A stretch of 64,000 nt of DNA, taken from Bradyrhizobium cosmicum (lineage in GTDB: Bacteria > Pseudomonadota > Alphaproteobacteria > Rhizobiales > Xanthobacteraceae). Positions 55,589-64,000 of the stretch are shown one piece after another. Within the stretch, counting starts at the first letter, position 1. Each line of letters begins with the position of its first letter. A model generated the notes under the pieces. It did not search any database. It worked only from the letters and a program-made list of their open reading frames with translations, and was not told the origin of the DNA. The stretch lies in contig NZ_CP041656.2 in assembly GCF_007290395.2 (NCBI RefSeq), positions 1-64,000 of the forward strand. The letters run 5' to 3'. A program made the translations under genes and the position numbers.

Positions 55589-58303
55589 ATGGTTGATACC
55601 AAGACCCCTGACGACAAGAAGCTGAGCGTTCCGAGCAAGACGCTATCGCTCAAGCCACGCGTCGAAACGGGCACTGTGCGCCAGAGCTTCAGCCATGGCC
55701 GCAGCAAGCAGGTCGTGGTCGAGAAGCGCGGCAAGCGCCGCATCGACGGCAGCCCCGAGCCTCAGCAGGCTCCCACGGTTGTTGCGAAGCCGGCACCCGC
55801 CGCGCCTGCGCCCGCTCCCTCGCGCCCGGCGCCCCCGCGTAACTCCGGGTCCGGCGTGGTGCTGCGCACCTTGACCGAGGACGAACGTTCCGCCCGCGCC
55901 AGCGCCTTGGCCGATGCCAAGGTGCGCGAAGTCGAAGAGCGCCGCCAAGCCGAGGAAGAGGCCCAGCGCCGCGCCGTTCGCGAGGCCGCCGAACGCGCCG
56001 ATCGCGAAGCCGCCGAATCCCGCCGCAAGGCCGAGGAAGAGCGCCATCGTCACGAGGACGAAGCCAAGCGCAAGGCCGAGACCGAGGCCAAGAAGCGTTT
56101 TGGCGAAGGCGAGCAGCCGCAATCCGCTCCGCGCCCCGCAACGGCAGCCCCGGCTGCTCCCGCGCCGCGAACCGGCGCGCCCGCGGCCCGGCCCGGCACC
56201 ACCACCACCACGACGGCACGTCCCGGAACGACGACCGCGCGCCCAGGAACGACCACGGCGCGGCCGACAGGCGGCCCGCTGGGCCGCGCGCCCGCGGTCG
56301 CAGCCGGACCGGACGAGGACGACGGTCCGCGTCAGATCCGCCGCGGACCCGGTGGCGCAGCGCGCCCTGTGGTCCCCCCTAAGCCCACGCACAAGCCCGG
56401 TCCGCAGAAAGAGCGCGGCCGCCTGACTGTCGTCACCGCGCTCAACGCCGACGAAGTGCGCGAGCGCTCGATCGCCTCGTTCCGCCGCCGCACCCAGCGC
56501 CTGAAGGGCCATGCCGCGAACGAGCCGAAGGAAAAGCTCATCCGCGAGGTGATCATTCCTGAAGCGATCACCATCCAGGAGCTCGCCAACCGCATGGCCG
56601 AGCGCGCGGTGGAAATCATCCGCATGCTGATGAAGCAGGGCGCGATTCACAAGATCACCGACGTGATCGACGCCGACACCGCGCAGCTGATCGCCGAAGA
56701 ACTGGGGCACACCGTCAAGCGCGTTGCCGCGTCCGACGTTGAAGAAGGCCTGTTCGACGCAACCGACGATTCCACCGACACCGAGACCCGCTCTCCGGTC
56801 GTCACCGTGATGGGTCACGTCGACCACGGCAAGACCTCGCTGCTCGACGCGCTTCGTCATGCCAACGTCGTCTCCGGCGAGGCCGGCGGCATCACCCAGC
56901 ACATCGGTGCCTATCAGGTGCTGTCGCCCGAGAGCGGCAAGAAGATCACCTTCATCGACACGCCCGGCCACGCCGCGTTCACCGCGATGCGCGCCCGTGG
57001 CGCCAAGGTCACCGACATCGTCGTGCTGGTGGTCGCGGCCGATGACGGCGTCATGCCGCAGACGATCGAAGCCATCAACCACGCCAAGGCGGCGCGGGTG
57101 CCGATCATCGTTGCCATCAACAAGATCGACAAGCCCGATGCCAAGCCCGAGCGCGTGCGCACCGAGCTGCTCCAGCACGAAGTGCAGGTGGAATCCTTCG
57201 GCGGCGACGTCGTCGACGTCGAGGTGTCCGCCAAGAACAAGACCAATCTCGACAAGCTGCTCGAAATGATCGCGCTGCAGGCCGACATTCTCGACCTGAA
57301 GACCAATTCGGATCGTCCGGCCGAAGGCACCGTGATCGAGGCCAAGCTCGACCGCGGCCGTGGTCCGGTCGCGACCGTGCTGGTCCAGCGCGGCACGCTT
57401 CGTGTCGGTGACATCATCGTCGCCGGCGCCGAAATGGGCCGCGTCCGTGCGCTGATCTCCGATCAGGGCGAAACGGTGCAGGAGGCAGGCCCGTCGGTGC
57501 CGGTCGAGGTGCTCGGCTTCAACGGTCCGCCGGAAGCCGGCGATCGCCTCGCCGTCGTCGAGAACGAAGCTCGCGCCCGCCAGGTCACCAGCTACCGCGC
57601 GCATCAGAAGCGCGAGAACGCGGCAGCCTCGATCTCCGGCATGCGCGGCTCGCTCGAGCAGATGATGTCGCAATTGAAGACGGCGGGCCGCAAGGAATTC
57701 CCGCTGATCATCAAGGCGGACGTGCAGGGCTCGCTGGAAGCGATCCTCGGCTCGCTGGAGAAGCTCGGCACCGACGAAGTCGCCGCCCGCATCCTGCATG
57801 CCGGCGTCGGCGGCATTTCGGAATCGGACGTGACGCTCGCGGAAGGCTTCAATGCCGCGATCATCGGCTTCTCGGTCCGAGCGAACAAGGAGGCTGCTGC
57901 GGCCGCCAAGCGCAACGGCATCGAGATCCGCTACTACAACATCATCTACGACCTCGTGGACGACGTGAAGAAGGCGATGAGCGGCCTGCTCGCGCCGACC
58001 TTGCGCGAAACCATGCTCGGCAATGCTTCGATTCTGGAGATCTTCAACATCTCCAAGGTCGGCAAGGTTGCCGGCTGCCGCGTCACCGACGGCACCGTGG
58101 AACGCGGCGCCAATGTGCGCCTGATCCGCGACAACGTCGTCGTGCACGAAGGCAAGCTGTCGACGCTGAAGCGCTTCAAGGACGAAGTGAAGGAAGTCCA
58201 GTCCGGTCAGGAATGCGGCATGGCCTTCGAGAACTACCACGACATGCGCGCCGGTGACGTGATCGAGTGTTATCGCGTGGAGACGATCCAGCGCTCCCTG
58301 TAA
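55589..58303 (+). CDS. infB: Translation initiation factor IF-2
   Basis: IF-2 is the GTPase that places fMet-tRNA on the 30S subunit. The 904-residue product has a long low-complexity N-terminal region: an Arg/Glu/Ala helix-rich part (~95-180) and a Pro/Thr-rich part with short ARPGTTT repeats (~200-225). The GTPase motifs are [30 protein letters not shown] and NKIDKPDA. Domains II-IV follow and end [18 protein letters not shown]. The variable N-terminus is normal for IF-2; the core is conventional. Confidence 0.97.
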   Translation: MVDTKTPDDKKLSVPSKTLSLKPRVETGTVRQSFSHGRSKQVVVEKRGKRRIDGSPEPQQAPTVVAKPAPAAPAPAPSRPAPPRNSGSGVVLRTLTEDERSARASALADAKVREVEERRQAEEEAQRRAVREAAERADREAAESRRKAEEERHRHEDEAKRKAETEAKKRFGEGEQPQSAPRPATAAPAAPAPRTGAPAARPGTTTTTTARPGTTTARPGTTTARPTGGPLGRAPAVAAGPDEDDGPRQIRRGPGGAARPVVPPKPTHKPGPQKERGRLTVVTALNADEVRERSIASFRRRTQRLKGHAANEPKEKLIREVIIPEAITIQELANRMAERAVEIIRMLMKQGAIHKITDVIDADTAQLIAEELGHTVKRVAASDVEEGLFDATDDSTDTETRSPVVTVMGHVDHGKTSLLDALRHANVVSGEAGGITQHIGAYQVLSPESGKKITFIDTPGHAAFTAMRARGAKVTDIVVLVVAADDGVMPQTIEAINHAKAARVPIIVAINKIDKPDAKPERVRTELLQHEVQVESFGGDVVDVEVSAKNKTNLDKLLEMIALQADILDLKTNSDRPAEGTVIEAKLDRGRGPVATVLVQRGTLRVGDIIVAGAEMGRVRALISDQGETVQEAGPSVPVEVLGFNGPPEAGDRLAVVENEARARQVTSYRAHQKRENAAASISGMRGSLEQMMSQLKTAGRKEFPLIIKADVQGSLEAILGSLEKLGTDEVAARILHAGVGGISESDVTLAEGFNAAIIGFSVRANKEAAAAAKRNGIEIRYYNIIYDLVDDVKKAMSGLLAPTLRETMLGNASILEIFNISKVGKVAGCRVTDGTVERGANVRLIRDNVVVHEGKLSTLKRFKDEVKEVQSGQECGMAFENYHDMRAGDVIECYRVETIQRSL

Positions 58304-58358
58304 GTCCAAATCTTACCGAAGCGCCCGGATCTTTTTGAACTGAAATTGCGAGAGTGCG

Positions 58359-58386
58359 GTGGCCGGATTTTTCCCGGCCATCCGCC
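58359..58386. repeat. Family A palindromic repeat, fourth site
   Basis: GGTGGCCGGATTTTTCCCGG followed by CCATCCGC, a variant of the palindromes at 2834 and 34326. It lies in the infB-rbfA gap and could form a weak hairpin in the operon transcript. Confidence 0.65.
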
Positions 58387-58457
58387 TCTCATTCGCTTCA
58401 ACAGGACAAATGACAATGCTCGTGTCCCAAGCACGGGCAATGAGGTGATTTCGAACC

Positions 58458-58892
58458 ATGCCACGCCATCATCAGAAGAAGAGTTCCGCGCCAGGCGGAG
58501 GCTCGCAGCGCCAGTTGCGCGTCGGCGAGCAAGTTCGCCACGCGATGGCCGAGATTCTGGCGCAAGGCAACGTGCATGATGCGGACCTCGAAGGTCACAT
58601 CATCACCGTGCCGGAGGTGCGGATGTCGCCCGACCTGAAGCTCGCGACAGTCTACGTGATGCCGCTCGGTGGCCGCGACACCGGGGTCGTCATCGCTGCG
58701 CTCGAGCGCAACAAGAAATTCCTGCGCGGCGAAGTCGCGCATCGCGTTAACCTGAAATTTGCACCTGATCTTCGCTTCCGCGTCGACGAACGATTCGACG
58801 AAGCGGAACGGATCGAGAAGCTTTTGCGAACACCTGCGGTGCAGAAGGACCTGGAACAGGATCCGGACTCGGATCGGGAAGAAGAGCAATGA
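58458..58892 (+). CDS. rbfA: 30S ribosome-binding factor RbfA
   Basis: RbfA binds the 30S subunit near the 5' helix of 16S rRNA during cold adaptation and maturation. The 144-residue product has the KH-type fold with [40 protein letters not shown] and the conserved ending [17 protein letters not shown]. Its TGA overlaps the truB ATG (ATGA at 58889), so both are coupled. Confidence 0.95.
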   Translation: MPRHHQKKSSAPGGGSQRQLRVGEQVRHAMAEILAQGNVHDADLEGHIITVPEVRMSPDLKLATVYVMPLGGRDTGVVIAALERNKKFLRGEVAHRVNLKFAPDLRFRVDERFDEAERIEKLLRTPAVQKDLEQDPDSDREEEQ

Positions 58893-60007
58893 CGATGGAC
58901 CCGGCTCACGGCACGATCGGCGGCGAAGAGACCGATCAGCGCGACCCGCAGAAAAATAATTTTGCGGATCTGGGCGACAATTCTCAGCCGCATCAGGAGC
59001 CGCGCCGCATCAACAACGATCCGCGCGCCAGGCCGCAGAAGGGTAACCAGCCGCGCCGCGACCGCCGCGACGTCCACGGCTGGGTCGTGCTCGACAAGCC
59101 GATCGGAATGACCTCGACGCAGGCCGTTGCCGTGCTCAAGCGCCTGTTCAACGCCAAGCGCGCTGGACACGCCGGCACCCTCGACCCGCTCGCCTCGGGC
59201 GGCCTGCCCATTGCGCTGGGAGAAGCCACCAAGACGGTTCCCTTCGTCATGGACGGCCGCAAGCGCTACCAGTTCACCGTGTGCTGGGGCGAGGAACGCG
59301 ACACCGACGACATCGAGGGCCGGGTGACCGCGACCTCCGACCAGCGCCCGACCCGCGAGGCCATTCTGGCCCTGTTGCCCCGCTTCACCGGGGTGATCGA
59401 GCAGGTCCCGCCGCGCTATTCCGCGATCAAGGTCCAGGGCGAGCGCGCCTATGACCTCGCCCGCGACGGCGAGATCGTGGAGCTGGCCGCCCGCCCGGTC
59501 GAAATTCATCATTTAACCCTTGTAGATCAACCGCATAGCGACCGGGCCGTATTCGAGGCCGAGTGCGGCAAGGGCACCTATGTCCGCGCGCTCGCCCGCG
59601 ATATGGGCCGGATTCTCGGCACTTATGGCCATATCTGCGCGCTGCGGCGGACCCTGGTCGGCCCATTTGACGAGAACGACATGATTCCGCTGGATCAGTT
59701 GGAGGCTTTGTGCGATAGAGCCGCGTCCGGCGAGGGCAGCCTCGCCGACGCGCTTATGCCCGTTGAGACCGCGCTGGACGACATCCCGGCACTGGCCGTC
59801 ACTCGGGCTGATGCGGCAAGGCTCCATCGGGGCCAGGCCGTTTTGTTGCGCGGACGGGATGCGCCCACTAGTAGCGGCACAGTCTATGTCACGGTAGCAG
59901 GCCGTCTCTTGGCGCTTGCTGAAGTCGGCAATGGCGAAATCATCCCCAAGCGTGTGTTCAACCTGACCGGCCTGACTGCCAGCTCCGGTCGTAACGAGAG
60001 AAATTGA
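58889..60007 (+). CDS. truB: tRNA pseudouridine(55) synthase TruB
   Basis: Makes pseudouridine 55 in the T-loop of tRNAs. The 372-residue protein has a polar N-terminal extension of ~60 residues (rich in Asp, Asn, Arg, Gln), then the catalytic core: [17 protein letters not shown] and the catalytic Asp in [24 protein letters not shown] (Asp in TLDP). A C-terminal PUA-like region is present. It overlaps rbfA and ends two bases before rpsO. Confidence 0.96.
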   Translation: MTMDPAHGTIGGEETDQRDPQKNNFADLGDNSQPHQEPRRINNDPRARPQKGNQPRRDRRDVHGWVVLDKPIGMTSTQAVAVLKRLFNAKRAGHAGTLDPLASGGLPIALGEATKTVPFVMDGRKRYQFTVCWGEERDTDDIEGRVTATSDQRPTREAILALLPRFTGVIEQVPPRYSAIKVQGERAYDLARDGEIVELAARPVEIHHLTLVDQPHSDRAVFEAECGKGTYVRALARDMGRILGTYGHICALRRTLVGPFDENDMIPLDQLEALCDRAASGEGSLADALMPVETALDDIPALAVTRADAARLHRGQAVLLRGRDAPTSSGTVYVTVAGRLLALAEVGNGEIIPKRVFNLTGLTASSGRNERN

Positions 60008-60009
60008 CG

Positions 60010-60279
60010 ATGTCGATTGCCGCAGAACGCAAAGCGGAAGTCATCAAGACGAATGCCAACAAGGCCGGCGACACCGGCTCGCCGGAGGTTCAGGTCGCGA
60101 TCCTGTCGGAACGCATCAACAACCTCACGAACCATTTCAAGACCCACGTGAAGGACAACCATTCGCGTCGTGGCCTCTTGAAGCTGGTCTCGACGCGCCG
60201 CTCCCTGCTCGACTACCTCAAGAAGCGGGACGAGGCGCGTTACAAGGCGCTGCTCGAGAAGCACAACATTCGTCGCTAA
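60010..60279 (+). CDS. rpsO: 30S ribosomal protein S15
   Basis: S15 binds 16S rRNA at the central domain junction. The 89-residue length is standard, with [24 protein letters not shown] and [23 protein letters not shown] as family hallmarks and the ending KHNIRR. The ATG at 60010 is preferred over the TTG at 60004. It is followed by a hairpin terminator, and then by pnp after 376 bases. Confidence 0.98.
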   Translation: MSIAAERKAEVIKTNANKAGDTGSPEVQVAILSERINNLTNHFKTHVKDNHSRRGLLKLVSTRRSLLDYLKKRDEARYKALLEKHNIRR

Positions 60280-60288
60280 GTGTTCCCA

Positions 60289-60311
60289 CGCGCGCCACCG
60301 GCGCGCGTTTT
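60289..60311 (+). terminator. Intrinsic terminator after rpsO
   Basis: CGCGCGCC-ACC-GGCGCGCG, a perfect 8-bp stem, then TTTT. It starts 10 bases past the rpsO stop. Termination may be partial because pnp usually receives read-through from rpsO. Confidence 0.7.
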
Positions 60312-60551
60312 CGTGCGCGGTTTCGAACGAAAGCGTTGATTCAAAGGTTTTTGATCGAGGCTGCGTGCGCGTCGGGTGCGAGCCGTTGAAGGCAACCATC
60401 CGAGACATGATGAGCGAGGACCGCAATTGGTCGTCGCTTTCGTGCCGACTGACAGTCCAGCAGCAATCCGGCGGCTGGGCACAACGGGCAAGGCGCCCGT
60501 ATGACCCGAAAGGATGGACGCCATCCGAAATCCGAAAACCATGGCAGGATC

Positions 60552-60588
60552 GCAGGACGCTGATCGCCCGCTCCGATCAGCGTCCTGC
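60552..60588 (+). promoter_or_regulatory. Long hairpin in the pnp leader
   Basis: GCAGGACGCTGATCG (60552-60566) and its exact complement CGATCAGCGTCCTGC (60574-60588) form a perfect 15-bp stem with a 7-base loop, 67 bases before the pnp ATG. In enterobacteria a leader hairpin is cut by RNase III and then degraded by PNPase to autoregulate pnp. The T-rich run after it could also terminate. The rest of the 376-base rpsO-pnp gap holds no gene I can support. Confidence 0.7.
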
Positions 60589-60655
60589 AATCTTGACATG
60601 GTTTTTGTTTTTTCGAGCCGTCCCTTCTTTCGAGAACCCATGAAAGAAGACCTCT

Positions 60656-62812
<2,157 letters not shown>

Positions 62813-62837
62813 CCCTCGCTACCTGCCAGAAACACCA

Positions 62838-62863
62838 AGGGCGGCCGAGAGGCCGCTCTTTTT
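62838..62863 (+). terminator. Intrinsic terminator after pnp
   Basis: AGGGCGGCC-GAGA-GGCCGCTCT, a 9-base stem with one G-T pair, then TTTTG. It begins 26 bases past the pnp stop and closes the operon. Confidence 0.85.
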
Positions 62864-63019
62864 GTTTGCCCTTTGCGACCTTCAGCGACGGAGCAGCCAT
62901 GTGCGATTCCGCCGCAGCGTCACAATGACTGCGGTCGAAACCGGCGATAGGCACTGCCGCGTACCTGTTCTCACTGCCGCGCGCTTCATCGGCGGATCGT
63001 CCCCAGACAGGAGAACCAC

Positions 63020-63751
63020 ATGTCATCACTATCCCGGCGCCATCTCGTATTCGTCGCAACCGGTCTCGTTGCTGCCGCCGCCGCTCCGCGCCTCGTGTTC
63101 GCGCAGGCAGCGATGGCACTCGCAGGTCCGTTCAAGCTCGATCCGCTGACCTATCCGGCGAACGCGCTGGAACCGCATATCGATGCCAAGACGATGGAGA
63201 TCCACCACGACCGCCATCACCAGGCGTTCATCACCAACCTGAACAATTTCGCGAAGGACCATCCGCAGATCGCAGACAAGCCGGTCAGCGACGTGCTGGG
63301 CAATCTCGGCGCCGTGCCGGAAACAATCCGCACCGGCGTCCGCAACAGCATGGGCGGCCACGCCAACCACACCATGTTCTGGCAGATCATGGGACCAAAC
63401 GGCGGCAAACCAGAAGGTGCCCTGCTCGCCGCAATCGACAGCGACCTCGGCGGCATGGAGAAATTCCAGACCGACTTCAACGCCGCCGGCGGGCGCGTGT
63501 TCGGCTCGGGCTGGGTGTTCGTGACGGTCAGCAAGGACGGCAAGCTCGCGATCGAAACGCGGCCCAACCAGGACAATCCGATGATGGACGGCAAGCGCGC
63601 GCTGCTCGGCAACGACGTCTGGGAGCACGCCTATTACCTGAACTATCAGAACCGTCGGGCCGACTATCTCAAGGCCTGGTGGAATACGGTGAATTGGAAA
63701 GCCGTGGGCGAACGCTACGCCGCCGCCAAGGCCGGCACACTCGGCGTGTGA
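63020..63751 (+). CDS. Exported Fe/Mn superoxide dismutase
   Basis: A 243-residue superoxide dismutase of the Fe/Mn family with a Tat-type signal: SRRHLVFVATGLVAAAA with twin Arg, cleavage near FAQA (~29). The metal ligands are the His in EIHHDRHH, the His in NHTMFWQIM, and Asp and His in NDVWEHAYYLNYQNRRADYL. GGRVFGSGWVFV is family-typical. Most rhizobial SodB/SodM are cytoplasmic, so this would be a periplasmic enzyme. Start ATG at 63020 after CAGGAGAACC. Convergent with a catalase-peroxidase gene. Confidence 0.9.
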   Translation: MSSLSRRHLVFVATGLVAAAAAPRLVFAQAAMALAGPFKLDPLTYPANALEPHIDAKTMEIHHDRHHQAFITNLNNFAKDHPQIADKPVSDVLGNLGAVPETIRTGVRNSMGGHANHTMFWQIMGPNGGKPEGALLAAIDSDLGGMEKFQTDFNAAGGRVFGSGWVFVTVSKDGKLAIETRPNQDNPMMDGKRALLGNDVWEHAYYLNYQNRRADYLKAWWNTVNWKAVGERYAAAKAGTLGV

Positions 63752-63773
63752 CGACGATCCGAGCCATGAAAGA

Positions 63774-63793
63774 GGGCGGCCTCTCGGCCGCCC
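63774..63793. terminator. Bidirectional hairpin between sod and katG
   Basis: GGGCGGCC-TCTC-GGCCGCCC, a perfect 8-bp stem between convergent genes. The minus-strand side is followed by TCTTTC, the plus side by a weak CCTTCTGTTT tract, so it may serve both. Confidence 0.6.
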
Positions 63794-63821
63794 CCTTCTG
63801 TTTATCGCTCGCTGATCGGGA

Positions 63822-64000
<179 letters not shown>

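Noticed and set aside
56190..56275. Short repeats in infB as a possible CRISPR-like array
   Set aside because: They are in-frame coding repeats with no unique spacers.
55643..58309. 888-codon open frame antisense to infB, and similar long antisense frames opposite dnaA, gyrB and pnp
   Set aside because: High-GC codon bias leaves the antisense frame open. The translations are low-complexity His/Asp/Arg-rich with no domains, while the sense strand has complete known proteins.

Overview
The window looks like the dnaA end of a Bradyrhizobium-type chromosome (alphaproteobacteria, Nitrobacteraceae). I infer this from the high-GC coding sequence, the order dnaA-dnaN-recF-gyrB, the tsaB-rimI-fur-(HAD)-miaB-phoH-ybeY-corC-lnt and rimP-nusA-rnpM-infB-rbfA-truB-rpsO-pnp clusters, and several families of intergenic palindromic repeats of the kind common in that group. 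No database search was run. Position 1 is the first base of the dnaA start codon, as in a chromosome record opened at dnaA. No rRNA, tRNA, insertion sequence or CRISPR array was seen.

Layout. 1-9894: replication block dnaA, dnaN, recF and gyrB, with two related modular lipoproteins between recF and gyrB. 9895-13370: an AT-richer accessory island holding a tight operon of small exported proteins around an exported HEFGH zinc metallopeptidase; its last gene appears frameshifted. 13371-25490: a membrane protein, a divergent MurA with Asp in place of the catalytic Cys, a coupled MATE / DUF2867-like / DsbA-fold isomerase cassette, a FUSC-type membrane protein, an MmgE/PrpD protein, a serine hydrolase with a membrane AraC regulator, pirin and purC. 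25491-39750: a SulP-STAS-cNMP transporter, a CHASE3-type histidine kinase paired with a periplasmic sugar-binding-type protein (the kinase has a one-base frameshift near its end), succinate-semialdehyde dehydrogenase, a second serine hydrolase, adenosine kinase, murJ, trpS, a universal stress protein and an Nfu iron-sulfur carrier. 40132-52063: tRNA and RNA modification, Fur, envelope maturation (Lnt), an HTH regulator, an M20 peptidase, trmB and a DUF2336 protein. 52212-62863: the translation/transcription operon from rimP to pnp with two structured leaders. 62864-64000: a Tat-type exported superoxide dismutase and the 3' end of a convergent catalase-peroxidase.

The most novel-looking region is the secreted metallopeptidase island (10549-12741). 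The best-supported anomaly is the kinase frameshift at 29212-29213: removing one base restores a normal kinase C-terminus and creates a 4-base ATGA overlap with the next gene. Other notable points are the Asp-type MurA, five FYR...GW modules in one lipoprotein, a repeat element that codes the tail of a serine hydrolase, and candidate RNA-level control sites before rimP and pnp.
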